Of a stretch of DNA of 64,000 bases, positions 8,951 through 17,577 are shown piece by piece (position 1 is the first letter of the stretch; each line of letters starts with the position of its first letter). The stretch is from NCBI GenBank assembly GCA_951813515.1, contig OX638346.1, forward strand, positions 1,977,617 to 2,041,616, given 5' to 3'. A program made the translations under genes and the position numbers. Origin of the DNA: an uncultured Pseudomonadales bacterium. Its GTDB lineage: Bacteria; Pseudomonadota; Gammaproteobacteria; Pseudomonadales; Azotimanducaceae. The notes under the pieces were generated by a model, which worked only from the letters and a program-made list of their open reading frames with translations, had not been told where the DNA came from and searched no databases.

Positions 8951-10174
8951 ATGGGGACGTCGACGAACTACGAGGAGCCATACCGGCCCCGTGCCGTATC
9001 GACGCTGAACGCAACGGCTCGCCTGTGCGGCCTTCCGCGCGATCTCGACGCAAAGGAGATGGTTGCCAGGGCGAGGAAGAAAACCGGCCTCAGGGACTTT
9101 GGCGACGAATGGTTTCTCGAACCCCTGGAAGTCCTCGTCGACTCCATCAACACGGAGGCGCAACTCACGCCGGTGGGACAGTGGATCCAGAGGGCACGGC
9201 TTGAGGCCGCGTTGGCGGTGCGCCTGCGGATCGAGGAACTCCTCGAGCGACACCCGGAAATCTTGGACATCGATCTCGGCGGGATCGTTGTCATCGCGGG
9301 TCTGCAGCGTACCGGCACGACGACATTGCATCGCCTCATCGCAGCGGACCCCCGCTCGCGGGAACTGCGCGCGTGGGAAGCGCTCGATCCGCTTCCCGGA
9401 CCCGAAGGCGCCCGGGTCGGGCGCGCTCGAATGGCGGAGCGCGCGATCGCGTACATGGCGCCGGATTTCCTCGCGGTGCATCCGATCGAGCACGATGCGC
9501 CCGAGTAGGACATATTGCTGCTCGACCTCTGCTTCATGAGCCAGTCGTTTGAGGCCGTCATGCATGTGCCGGGCTATGCCAACTGGCTCGAAGGGCAGGA
9601 CCACACGAGGGCATACGGGTACTTTCGAACGTTGCTGAAGGTGCTTCACTGGCAACGGCCGGGCGAGTTCTGGGTGCTCAAGACGCCGCACCACGCAGAG
9701 TATCTCGACCTGATCCTCACGGTGTTCCCGAAAGCGACCATCGTGCAGACGCATCGTGATCCGCAGGTGATCATTCCCTCCTTCTGCAGCATGGTGGCGC
9801 ATGGGCGAGGAATGTTGAGCGACAGGATAGACGCGGGGGAAATCGCCGCGCATTGGACTCGCAAGATGCATCGCATGATGAAGCGGTCCATGGAAACTCG
9901 AAAGATCACCGACCCGGGTCGCTTTGTAGATGTGTCTTACTACGATCTGCTGAAAGACCCGGTCGCTGAATTGCGGCGAATCTACCGGTGCGCAGGGATC
10001 GTCTTTGGCAAAGCGGCACGGATCGCGGCGGAGGGCACTACAAGGGAGAATTCGCAGCACCGTTTCGGAAGACACCTGTATAGCCTTGAGGATTTTGACT
10101 TGACCCGCGAGTCTGTCGAGCGGCGCTTTTCCCTCTATCGTCGTGAATACGGGGTGCCCCATGAGCAGGCATGA
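8951..10174 (+). pseudogene. PAPS-dependent sulfotransferase, interrupted by an in-frame amber codon
   Basis: A sulfotransferase-family protein of about 407 codons. The ATG at 8951 is preferred (GAGG at spacing 6); a GTG at 8927 is possible. The 5'-phosphosulfate loop is VVIAGLQRTGTTTLHRL and the 3'-phosphate region lies around VQTHRDPQ. At 9506-9508 a TAG follows HPIEHDAPE, and the same frame resumes immediately with DILLLDLCFMSQSFE, exactly as expected for the family if the codon were GAG. One base change therefore explains the break. The two halves would not obviously function alone. The stop overlaps the next gene by 14 bases, as in an operon. Confidence 0.8.
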
Positions 10175-11204
10175 GGCGCGCGACCGGAACGATCGTTACG
10201 ACGATCTGGGTAACGCGATCATAACGGCTGTTCGAAACACCCTCCGGGCAACTTCCGCCCTGGACCCGGTACCGGGAAGCGTCCGCATCGACGGCAAGGT
10301 GTGCCTTGTCACCGGCGCGAACCGGGGCCTGGGCAAGGCGGTCGCTGTGGAACTCGCGCGACGGGGCGGGCGCGTCCTTATGGCTTGCCGAAGCGGGCAC
10401 CCGAAGGCGGGAGAGGAAGTAACGAGGGAGTCGGGTTCCAATGCGGTGGAGATGCTCGCGGTTGATCTCTCCGATCTTCGGTCTGTGCACTGGCTTTGCG
10501 ACGAACTGAAGAACAGGAACATCGGCATCGATATCGCTGTGCTGAACGCCGGGTTGGCCGCATTGCGGGCGCGCCGGACGCCGCAGGGTTTCGACACGAT
10601 GTTCGCGGTGCACTTCCTGGCCAACCGCGTCATGGTGGACCGGTGGCTGAAGGACGGCCTGATACGACCGTCCGCCTTGCCGAGGGATCCGCCCCGCATC
10701 GTCTTCGTTGCGTCGGAAACGCACCGTTCCTCGGCGCCGATCGATTTCGAGACTTTCGGCGCCTTCAACGACTACAGGGGAGTCAGCAATGCGCTGCGTC
10801 AGTACAGTTTGAGCAAACTGCACATGTGCACGTACGCGAAGGAACTCTCGCGCCGGCTGAATCCGGGGGACGATGAAACAGTGGCGGCGGCGGTGCACTC
10901 CGTCTGCCCAGGTGCCATCGCGTCTGGCATCGCGCGGGATGCGCCAGCATTCCTGAAGCCGATGATCCATCCGCTCATGAAACTCCTGTTCCAGAGTCCG
11001 GAGAAGGCTGCGGAACCGGTCATCTATCTCTGTTGCGCCGAAGAAGCGGGCGCAAGGACAGGCATCTATCTGCACATGATGGTCGAAAAACAGACCTCGT
11101 CACTGGCTCTGGACGAGGCCAATGGCGCAAAGCTCTGGGATGCGAGCCAAGCCCTGGTCGAACGGCATGCGGCGACTGCCGCAGACGCGCCTGAAAGCGG
11201 CTGA
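10161..11204 (+). CDS. Short-chain dehydrogenase/reductase (retinol-dehydrogenase-like)
   Basis: A 347-residue SDR. The cofactor loop is TGANRGLGKA (from residue 51), the NAG motif is VLNAG and the catalytic Ser and YxxxK are seen at S186 and Y215-K219 (YSLSK). A 40-residue N-terminal extension precedes the Rossmann fold, as in the retinol dehydrogenase/protochlorophyllide reductase-like group. ATG at 10161 overlaps the sulfotransferase end by 14 bases, so the two were probably co-transcribed. Such enzymes interconvert alcohols and ketones or aldehydes with NAD(P)H. The substrate is not visible. Confidence 0.9.
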   Translation: MSRHEARDRNDRYDDLGNAIITAVRNTLRATSALDPVPGSVRIDGKVCLVTGANRGLGKAVAVELARRGGRVLMACRSGHPKAGEEVTRESGSNAVEMLAVDLSDLRSVHWLCDELKNRNIGIDIAVLNAGLAALRARRTPQGFDTMFAVHFLANRVMVDRWLKDGLIRPSALPRDPPRIVFVASETHRSSAPIDFETFGAFNDYRGVSNALRQYSLSKLHMCTYAKELSRRLNPGDDETVAAAVHSVCPGAIASGIARDAPAFLKPMIHPLMKLLFQSPEKAAEPVIYLCCAEEAGARTGIYLHMMVEKQTSSLALDEANGAKLWDASQALVERHAATAADAPESG

Positions 11205-11310
11205 GTCCGGCGGAGTCCAGGCAGTTTGACAAAGCGGTTGTGGAATATGTCCCAGGACTGGGTCGCGTCACTCGGTTAGTCTCACCGGATATAGGGAGGA
11301 GCAGTCGCCC

Positions 11311-11426
11311 ATGTTCAGGCATGTCATCCGCTCGAATACGGTCGAGATCGATGCGCCGATCGAACTCGCTGGGAGGTGTTGGCGGATGTTGCCGGCTATG
11401 GCGAGTGGAATCCGTTCCCCTACTAG
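11311..11426 (+). pseudogene. Remnant of an SRPBCC (START-like) protein
   Basis: A good ribosome site (AGGGAGGAG) precedes the ATG at 11311. The frame starts MFRHVIRSNTVEIDAPIELA, then one base appears lost near 11368-11370. In the shifted frame the sequence continues WEVLADVAGYGEWNPFPY and stops at 11424-11426. This is the classic N-terminal motif of SRPBCC/polyketide-cyclase-like proteins, which should run about 140 residues, so the remainder is gone. The stop overlaps the end of the convergent acyltransferase gene by four bases, suggesting a deletion fused the two. Confidence 0.6.
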
Positions 11427-12319
11427 GCGTACGGCGATGGAACGCCTTCAGGTCTGGTCTTGAAACGCCGGTGCAGCCACAGGTACTGGTCGGGATGTTT
11501 ACGAATCTCGCCTTCGATCAGTTGGTTGAGACGGGTTGCGTCGGCTTCGTGGTCCCCTGTGGGGTAGTTCTCGATACGTTGCAGGTAGAGTGACCAGGTT
11601 CCCTTCTCAGGGTCTCGAAAGTGGCTGAAGAGGATCGGACGCGCACCGGTCAACCGGACCAGCCGGGAGGTGGCGATGGTTGCTGCCGTCTGGCCAAAGA
11701 ACGGCGCGAACACGGAGTGCCTGATCCCGTAGTCCTGGTCTGGTGCGTACCACAGGAGCCGGCGGTCCCGCAGACTCCGGATCGCGCGGCGAATGTCGTT
11801 GCGTTCGATGATGCGGCCGCAGAACCTTTTGCGTCCCTGGAGCATCAGGCGTTCTATGGCCGGATTCTTGTTGAGGCGGTACACGGCGTCGAGATCCACC
11901 CGTGTCGATAACAGTGCGGCCCCGAGGTCCAGGGTGAGATAGTGCCCGCCAATGAGCAGCACGCCGCGTCCGTCGGCCTGCGCTTCCCGCAAGGCTTCCA
12001 AACCATGTATCTCCGTGCGCCGCGCGAGGATCTCGATGGGGCGGGACCAGCAATACGCCATTTCCATCGCGAGCATGCCGACGGACAGGAACGTTCGTTG
12101 CACGAGGTCCGCACGCTCGTTCTCATCGAGATCGGGGAAGCAGAGACGGATATTGGTCTCGGCGATTCGGCGCCGCCGCTCGGCAACCCGGTAGCCGATA
12201 TGGCCGATGCCGCGCCCGAGCCCGAGCCACCAGCGCACGGGCAGCAGGCACGCCAGCCGGGCAACGCCGATCAGAGCCAGGTACGGCCAGTGCTTGGGGG
12301 ATCCGTTGAGCTTGCCCAT
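11423..12319 (-). CDS. Lipid A biosynthesis acyltransferase (LpxL/HtrB family)
   Basis: A 298-residue inner-membrane acyltransferase that would add a secondary acyl chain to lipid A. The ATG at 12319 gives the usual start with one hydrophobic helix (YLALIGVARLACLLPVRWW). The HxxxxD catalytic motif is GGHYLTLDLGAAL and the later substrate-binding stretch is WYAPDQDYG. The frame is open much further upstream, but that part is antisense to hldE and not counted. It is divergent from hldE across 139 bases, so both LPS genes probably share a control region. Confidence 0.9.
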   Translation of the reverse strand: MGKLNGSPKHWPYLALIGVARLACLLPVRWWLGLGRGIGHIGYRVAERRRRIAETNIRLCFPDLDENERADLVQRTFLSVGMLAMEMAYCWSRPIEILARRTEIHGLEALREAQADGRGVLLIGGHYLTLDLGAALLSTRVDLDAVYRLNKNPAIERLMLQGRKRFCGRIIERNDIRRAIRSLRDRRLLWYAPDQDYGIRHSVFAPFFGQTAATIATSRLVRLTGARPILFSHFRDPEKGTWSLYLQRIENYPTGDHEADATRLNQLIEGEIRKHPDQYLWLHRRFKTRPEGVPSPYA

Positions 12320-12458
12320 GCGGCGAACTGTATCCAACTTCGCCCGGTTGAGTAGTGGTTTTTTGTTCTCTTTCTCGAGGGGGACAGGTGTTAAAGATAC
12401 GCTGGGTCCCGCGAGGTGGGCATGGATTTTACCCGGAGGGGGCACTAGCATCCGCCGC

Positions 12459-13883
12459 ATGAGTAGGGAGCTTCCCCTCGCCGCATCCTCCCGCATCGTC
12501 GTTGTGGGAGATGTCATGGTGGACCGGTACTGGTATGGCGATGCGCATCGCATTTCCCAGGAAGCGCCGGTGCCCGTGGTCGACATCTCCGTCGCCGAAG
12601 ACCGTCCGGGCGGGGCCGCCAACGTGGCATTGAACGTCGTCGCGATGGGCGTGGACTGCACGCTCGTCTCCGCGGTTGGAAACGACGAGGCCGCGATGTC
12701 GATGCGCGCCAGGCTGGAAGGCGCGGGCGTCGTCTGCGACTTTGTCGAGGTGGCTGACTGGGAGACGACGCTGAAGCTGCGCGTTCTCGGCCAGCGCCAA
12801 CAACTCATTCGCCTCGATTTTGAGCGCCCGCCACCCGCGTGGGTCGCTGCGCGCATATTCGAGTCATTGGATCGGTGCATGGCCGATGCCGATGCGCTCA
12901 TCATCGAGGACTACGACAAGGGCGTTGTCGACGCTCCGGAAGAGATCGTCGCGGCGGCGAAGAAGGCTGGCATGACCGTCGTCGTCGATCCCAAGTTCAA
13001 GGACCTGACCCGTTACGCGGGAGCGGACATCATCAAGCCGAATCGAAGCGAGTTTGAACACGCGGTCGGCGTGTGGCGGGATGAAGACGACCTGGCGCGC
13101 CGGGGGACGGAACTACTGGACCGCGTTGACGTAGGTGCGCTGGTCATCACCCTAGGCGGCGATGGGCTTGCTGTCATCCAACGGGACGGGGCCATCCATC
13201 GCGTACAGGCAGGCAACGTCGAGATTTATGACGTAACGGGCGCGGGCGACACTGTCGCGGCCGGGCTCGGCGTCGCCGCGAGCCTTGGCTGGAGTGTGGT
13301 CGAAGGCGCCCACATGGCCAATCTCGCCGCCGGACTGGTTTGCGAACGGATTGGCACTGCAGCCGCGAGCGCCGAGGAAATCAACCGAACCATTGCGAGG
13401 CAGCCAACCGTCGAACACGGTGTGATTGAACGCAACGCCCTCATTGCCGCTGTTGCCACCGCGCGCGCCCGGGGCGACAAGATCGTCTTTACCAACGGTT
13501 GCTTCGACATCCTGCACGCGGGCCATGTGGGCTACCTCGCACAGGCGCGCGGCCTCGGCGACCGTCTCGTGGTGGCGGTCAACGACGACGCATCCGCAGC
13601 CCGGCTCAAAGGCGACGGCCGCCCGGTAAACGACCTGGAAAGCCGCATGCGCGTGCTGGATGGTCTGGCCTCGGTCGATTGGGTGACCTCTTTCTCGGAG
13701 GATACGCCCGAGGCGTTGTTAGCGGCTTTGCGGCCCGACGTGCTTGCGAAGGGGGGCGATTACGCCCAGAGCGAGGTCGTCGGTGGAGACTACGTCCGGG
13801 GCTACGGCGGCACCGTCAGGGTCCTGGGTCTCTTCGAGGACTCCTCGACAACCTCTATCATCGATCGGATCAAGTCGGATTGA
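12459..13883 (+). CDS. hldE: Bifunctional heptose-7-phosphate kinase / heptose-1-phosphate adenylyltransferase
   Basis: A 474-residue two-domain enzyme of ADP-heptose synthesis for the LPS inner core. Residues 1 to about 320 are the pfkB-type kinase (VVGDVMVDRYWYG near the start, GGAANVALN and the anion-hole motif VTGAGDTVAAGL). From about residue 330 follows the nucleotidyltransferase domain with FTNGCFDILHAGHVGYLAQ (HxGH). Length matches the family (about 475). The start at 12459 is the only one that gives the normal N-terminus, although its ribosome site (GGAGGGGG) is somewhat far upstream. The fused form is usual in proteobacteria. Confidence 0.95.
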   Translation: MSRELPLAASSRIVVVGDVMVDRYWYGDAHRISQEAPVPVVDISVAEDRPGGAANVALNVVAMGVDCTLVSAVGNDEAAMSMRARLEGAGVVCDFVEVADWETTLKLRVLGQRQQLIRLDFERPPPAWVAARIFESLDRCMADADALIIEDYDKGVVDAPEEIVAAAKKAGMTVVVDPKFKDLTRYAGADIIKPNRSEFEHAVGVWRDEDDLARRGTELLDRVDVGALVITLGGDGLAVIQRDGAIHRVQAGNVEIYDVTGAGDTVAAGLGVAASLGWSVVEGAHMANLAAGLVCERIGTAAASAEEINRTIARQPTVEHGVIERNALIAAVATARARGDKIVFTNGCFDILHAGHVGYLAQARGLGDRLVVAVNDDASAARLKGDGRPVNDLESRMRVLDGLASVDWVTSFSEDTPEALLAALRPDVLAKGGDYAQSEVVGGDYVRGYGGTVRVLGLFEDSSTTSIIDRIKSD

Positions 13884-14073
13884 AGGTGCCGGCCCTTGGC
13901 CGAAACGCCAACTCCGGCGGCATGGGCGAGGTCATTTTCGTCTCAACGCCTGAAGGTCGACGAGATCCTGGAGCCTGCTGGCCGTCTGCTTGGCCTTGAT
14001 GCCCCGGCGTTCTCGGCGGGTCTTGGCGGCGCGGGCACGACGTGATTCTATGCACGGGAGGAGGGTCCTGCCG

Positions 14074-14652
14074 TTGGAACAACGACTGCTACGTCAGATC
14101 GCCGAAGCACGCGCGAGGGGAAGGGACGATGCGCGACCGGGCATGGTCGCGAAGACCCACGGTGACAGGCGCCTGACCGCGCGTGAACGCCTGACCGCGC
14201 TGTTCGACGCGTCGAGTTTCGTCGAGTACGGCGCCCTGGCGGGGGCGACGACGCACCCGGAGGATGAGGCATACGCAGACGGTCTGATCGCCGGCGTGGG
14301 TCTGGTCTTCGGCCAGCCAGTCTGCGGCGCCGGCTACGATGAGAGCGTGCTCGGCGGCACCCAGAGCGACCGCAACCGGCGCAAGATGGCGAAGCTGCTG
14401 TATCTCGCCGTGGAGCATCGCTGGCCGTTCGTCTGTTTTGTCAATGGTGCCGGCGCGAGGACCGACGATCCACGCCCGGGTCCCCCGATCGCGACTTCGC
14501 CACGCGGCCGTTTCGAACTCTACGACGGCCTGGCGGAACTCAACGGCTGGGCACCGACGGTCGCGGTCGCGAGCGGCAAGTCGGTTGATGGCCACGCGGG
14601 CATTGCCATGCTGTCCGATCTCGTTATCGCGACGACATCGGCTGAATTCGGA
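14074..14652 (+). pseudogene. Acyl-CoA carboxylase carboxyltransferase, 5' half (split by transposon)
   Basis: This reads as the N-terminal part of a PccB-like carboxyltransferase: ARPGMVAKTHGDRRLTARER, the FVEYGALAG segment and WAPTVAVASGKSVDGHAGIAM. A TTG at 14074 is favoured because GGAGGAGGG lies eight bases upstream; an ATG at 14050 is the alternative. At AEFG the coding sequence runs into the left inverted repeat of the element at 14653 and stops seven codons later. The 3' half resumes at 20600 in the same orientation. Intact enzymes move a carboxyl group from biotin to an acyl-CoA in a complex with a biotin carboxylase, which is not encoded here. Confidence 0.85.
14646..14652. repeat. 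Left target-site duplication
   Basis: ATTCGGA immediately before the left inverted repeat; the same seven bases follow the right repeat at 20600-20606. Confidence 0.75.
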
Positions 14653-14722
14653 GGGAACTACATAGGGAATTAGACCCTGTTGAGGCCCGTACTTCTCCCG
14701 ATTCTCGTTTACAAGCGGAAAA
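14653..14722. repeat. Left terminal inverted repeat
   Basis: Begins GGGAACTACATAGGGAATTA. Over 70 bases it matches the reverse complement of 20530-20599 with four differences (positions 9, 32, 40 and 64 of the repeat). An in-frame TAG at 14671-14673 inside it terminates the interrupted carboxyltransferase. Confidence 0.9.
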
Positions 14723-14978
14723 GCCGATTTTCGGGCGCTAGTCGGGTCACGACTAAAATGGGTCGGGAGCACCAGTAAACCAAATTTAGTGACGGGTGGT
14801 GCGTCATCCACTGCCGGGAACTCTTGCGAGTCAGGGTGGCGGCCGCTTGATCTTGATGGTCTTCATGGACTATGGCTGACCACGCACCGTCCGCCACGTA
14901 CTAGAATACCTCTCGTAATTCTATATCAAGCTGATCCGCCCATTGACGAGCGGATCAGCAACTGGTCTCTAAAGACGA

Positions 14979-15116
14979 TCAGCGCACCTTGATGGTCGTA
15001 ATGCGCCTGGTTGTCTTGATAGGAACGTAGGTCGTTCGGGTGACATTTCCGACACGTACTTTGACAGGTACGCGCTTAGTCCGCCGAATCGTCCTCGTGC
15101 TGCGGGTAGTGGCCAT
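14979..15116 (-). CDS. Small basic protein of the transposon (45 aa)
   Basis: A 45-residue peptide starting at the ATG of 15116, which has a strong ribosome site (AGGAGG, seven bases upstream). It is almost entirely Arg, Lys, Thr, Val and Ile (MATTRSTRTIRRTKRVPVKV, then a similar second half). The alternation of basic and beta-branched residues suggests a beta-strand nucleic-acid-binding peptide. It lies next to the left end of the element. No family is recognised; a DNA- or RNA-binding role is inference from composition only. Confidence 0.65.
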   Translation of the reverse strand: MATTRSTRTIRRTKRVPVKVRVGNVTRTTYVPIKTTRRITTIKVR

Positions 15117-15176
15117 TTCAAACCTCCTGCTCGCATCCGATGGCAGCAACTTAATCGGGTGTGCTGCCGTCACTCC

Positions 15177-15203
15177 GGGCGGGAGGCTGATTTCCTCCCG
15201 CCC
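15177..15203. terminator. Perfect 10-bp stem hairpin
   Basis: GGGCGGGAGG and CCTCCCGCCC form a perfect ten-pair stem with a seven-base loop, just upstream of the small basic gene on the minus strand. There is no T run on either side, so intrinsic termination is only one possibility; an RNA processing or protein-binding hairpin is equally likely. Confidence 0.45.
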
Positions 15204-15342
15204 ATCCTAGATCATACCGCATTCCAGCCCTCACCGGTCGAAAGCCAAGAAGAAGGGCAAGAAATCGAAGAAAACCGAACTGTAAACATACAGTGGTTGG
15301 ACCAGCATGACCCATTCATGGTGTTTGGTAATCCGTCATCTT

Positions 15343-15472
15343 GAGGATCATGCCGATCCGCGAGGGATCCTCGTTCCTTTGAACGGTAGGGGATCCCTCA
15401 CTCAACGCTATCGGAACCGACAGCGTTCGGCAAGATGTCCCCAAGGGAACCGGACGGGAAATCCGGTTCCCT
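15343..15472. ncRNA. Candidate structured RNA: three consecutive hairpins
   Basis: The 388-base stretch between the two small minus-strand genes has no convincing coding frame but holds three stems in a row: GAGGATC/GATCCTC (15343-15372), AACGCT/AGCGTT with an inner TCGG/CCGA (15404-15427), and a perfect 11-pair stem AGGGAACCGGA/TCCGGTTCCCT with a seven-base loop (15444-15472). Together they suggest a structured RNA or a folded DNA site of the transposon. Strand cannot be decided from the fold. The last hairpin sits 33 bases beyond the stop of the 98-residue gene and may also serve as its terminator. Confidence 0.4.
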
Positions 15473-15505
15473 CAGGAAACGACGCTAAACCTACGCTAAA
15501 CCCCG

Positions 15506-15802
15506 TTATTTCTTCCGTTTAGGGTGGACCCTACGCGACTTGCGCCTCTTCGGCGGCACACCGCGTCGCAAGCGTGGCGGGATTCGATGACCAAAGGGTG
15601 GTTCGGGCTTGTTGCTATCAATCCTCGACATTTGATCCAGCACACGATTTCCAATCCATTCCAGATCGGGATACCAACGAGCTGAATCAGTGTACAAAAT
15701 TGCAAACCGAACAGTGTCGTTGTTGGTGCCAAGCTTGAACTTTTTGCGGATGGTGTCCAAAGCATCTTCCTCTTCCGGTCCGATGTTAATGATAAGTTCC
15801 AT
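15506..15802 (-). CDS. Small protein with basic tail, transposon-borne (98 aa)
   Basis: A 98-residue protein. The first 60 residues are an ordinary alpha/beta segment (MELIINIGPEEEDALDTIRK, LGTNNDTVRFAILY) that loosely resembles the strand-helix-helix start of ribbon-helix-helix regulators. The last 25 residues are very basic (RRGVPPKRRKSRRVHPKRKK). It begins 24 bases downstream of the transposase stop on the same strand, so the two are probably co-transcribed and it may regulate or assist transposition. No family is firmly recognised. Confidence 0.65.
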   Translation of the reverse strand: MELIINIGPEEEDALDTIRKKFKLGTNNDTVRFAILYTDSARWYPDLEWIGNRVLDQMSRIDSNKPEPPFGHRIPPRLRRGVPPKRRKSRRVHPKRKK

Positions 15803-15826
15803 AATATGTAATCCTTTTGTTTCGGT

Positions 15827-16789
15827 TCACTTGCTGCTTGGTATCAACAATCTCCACGGAAGAAACCGTCCTTCCATACCGAGAACAACGATCGCCATTT
15901 GTTCCAACACATCGAGGTGACGGTTGTTGTGGCGACCAGCTATTTCAGTTATGTATCGGTGCAGGTGCTTGTTGCTCATAGAGTGGTACGTACCCTTATG
16001 GGTGCGTTTGACAGTTGCCCAGAACGATTCGATGCCGTTTGTATGGGTGTCTCCGTCAACGTATTGACCTACCGAATGAGTGACAGTCCTGTGCCGATAC
16101 CCTCCTTCCAAGTTCTTGTAGGATTGGTGATCGTCTGTGTATACGTGAGAACCACGTTCCACATACTCCCGAATAAATCCCTGCAAGGCTCCTTTTCTAG
16201 CACTCGCAACATGAGCGACACGGACTTCTCCCGTTCTACGCTCACGAGCGCCTAATATGACGGCCTTTCCTCCTACGCCGCCTCCGATGTGTAGTTTCTT
16301 ATCACTGTGCTTGTTCTTTTCGAGACCACCTAGATAGGTCTCGTCTACTTCAACCTCGCCTGTGAGGATTTCTTCCAGAGAGTCGCGCCACCCTTCCCGG
16401 ATACGATGAGCCATCGTCCAGGCGGTGGTTTGCGTCACTCCAAGATTGGCGGCAAGCTGAGTCGAAGGAATACCCTTCGGGCTGCTGACCATGAAGTAGA
16501 TCCCGAATGCCCACGTTCTAAGCGGGAGTCGGGTCGAATGCATGACAGTGCCGGTCGTGACACTGAAATAGCGACCGCAATTGTTGCAGCGATAGCGCTG
16601 CGGTTTGCCGGATCGAGTCTTGTAGGTGTTCAGGCTCCCGCAAGAGCCGCAGAACCTACCGTCCTCCCAGCGTACTTCTTCAAACCATTTTCGAGCTGAT
16701 TCCTCGTCGGGAAATATCGACGTCAACTCCAAAACGGAAAGACGTTGTCTTGGGGCACGTTTCGGCCCCTTCGATTTTAGGGTTGTCAA
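15827..16789 (-). CDS. IS1595-family (ISXO2-like) transposase
   Basis: A 320-residue transposase. An N-terminal zinc ribbon (FCGSCGSLN and CNNCGRYFSV) is followed by TGTVMHSTRLPLRTW and a helix-turn-helix-like GVTQTTAWTMAHRIR. The DDE core of the ISXO2 type follows: EVDETYLGGL, VYTDDHQSYKNL and HTNGIESFWATVKR, the last being the family's N-x-x-E region. It is full length with no breaks, so the element may still be active. It would cut and join at the long inverted repeats of 14653-20599. Roughly 260 bases upstream are free of genes and probably hold its promoter. Confidence 0.95.
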   Translation of the reverse strand: MTTLKSKGPKRAPRQRLSVLELTSIFPDEESARKWFEEVRWEDGRFCGSCGSLNTYKTRSGKPQRYRCNNCGRYFSVTTGTVMHSTRLPLRTWAFGIYFMVSSPKGIPSTQLAANLGVTQTTAWTMAHRIREGWRDSLEEILTGEVEVDETYLGGLEKNKHSDKKLHIGGGVGGKAVILGARERRTGEVRVAHVASARKGALQGFIREYVERGSHVYTDDHQSYKNLEGGYRHRTVTHSVGQYVDGDTHTNGIESFWATVKRTHKGTYHSMSNKHLHRYITEIAGRHNNRHLDVLEQMAIVVLGMEGRFLPWRLLIPSSK

Positions 16790-17048
16790 GGGATAGACCC
16801 TCCACTTTACTAAGGGAAGTACCCTTTACAACTCGGGTTTCTCGGACCTAGAGGGCCAATAGAGACTTCTAAACGGATGGTGGGGATTGGGGCTGGTGAG
16901 GGCACTTGACAATTTGCCAACTCACCAGTTTGTCCCTGACCACCGTCGTCAAGGCGGGCGGTGGTTGACTTCCTTGGGCCGTAGTAGGACTAAGGGGTCG
17001 GGACACACCGTAATTGTGGGTGTAGATCGTGATAACGAGTAAAAACCC

Positions 17049-17258
17049 ATGCCTAAGGTCGCTCTGACAAAGAAACAGGCCAAGACCCTAAGACGGCTCG
17101 TGAAGTCCTATTTGATGGCGGAAGGCCATGAGGGTGATCCTCTGGCGCAAGAGCTGGTTCAAAGGGAAAACGAGAGCAAAGAGAAAGCCACTTCCAAGAA
17201 ACGGAAGTCCAAGAAGTCGAAAAGGACGATCAGTAAATCAACTGTGCATCAACTTTAG
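17049..17258 (+). CDS. Lysine-rich small protein, transposon-borne (69 aa)
   Basis: A 69-residue protein that begins MPKVALTKKQAKTLRRLVKS and ends in a Lys/Ser-rich tail (KKRKSKKSKRTISK). The first half looks like a single amphipathic helix. No clear ribosome site precedes the ATG, so the call is moderate. It is convergent with the gene ending at 17267. It is one of three very basic small proteins in this element. No family is recognised. Confidence 0.55.
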   Translation: MPKVALTKKQAKTLRRLVKSYLMAEGHEGDPLAQELVQRENESKEKATSKKRKSKKSKRTISKSTVHQL

Positions 17259-17266
17259 GTCGATTA

Positions 17267-17557
17267 CTATGAATCATCCACCAAACGAAGATCTGGACTC
17301 CCTCGTGAAACGACAAGTTTTAGAGTCTTACCAAGAAATTGAACGTGAGACTTATCCTCTTCTGAAAGGGATCGTTCTATTGCGTCAAGGTAAGAATTGT
17401 CCTCAATCATATCGAGATGACGTTGAAACAACATCAGAAAATCATCCGCAATAGTAGGACCACCTTCGATCCTCTCATTGTCGATAAGGCGAATACTCTG
17501 TCCGACAGCAAAAAGGAAAACAACTAATGGATTCGAGGGTTCATAGTTTTCAGTCAT
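17267..17557 (-). CDS. Hypothetical protein, transposon-borne (96 aa)
   Basis: A 96-residue, mostly helical acidic protein (ADDFLMLFQRHLDMIEDNSY) with a hydrophobic patch near the start (NPLVVFLFAVGQSIRL). The ATG at 17557 has a strong ribosome site (GGAGGGAGAAG), which favours this strand over an overlapping frame on the other strand. It follows the three-gene membrane/lipoprotein operon in the same direction after 20 bases, so it may be its fourth gene. No function can be proposed. Confidence 0.6.
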   Translation of the reverse strand: MTENYEPSNPLVVFLFAVGQSIRLIDNERIEGGPTIADDFLMLFQRHLDMIEDNSYLDAIERSLSEEDKSHVQFLGKTLKLVVSRGSPDLRLVDDS

Positions 17558-17577
17558 CTTCTCCCTCCAAAAAACTC

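Noticed and set aside
9506..9508. Pyrrolysine or other recoding of TAG
   Set aside because: TAG is used as an ordinary stop elsewhere in the window (for example at 2177 and 35333), and the expected residue is Glu.
12320..12904. Long N-terminal extension of the acyltransferase frame across hldE
   Set aside because: Antisense to the hldE kinase domain; the family start is at 12319.
13884..14049. Short Arg/Lys-rich frame on the minus strand between hldE and the carboxyltransferase
   Set aside because: No start codon or ribosome site; composition alone is not evidence.
17271..17454. Plus-strand frame of 60 codons opposite the 96-residue gene
   Set aside because: The minus-strand frame has a much better ribosome site and fits the operon direction.
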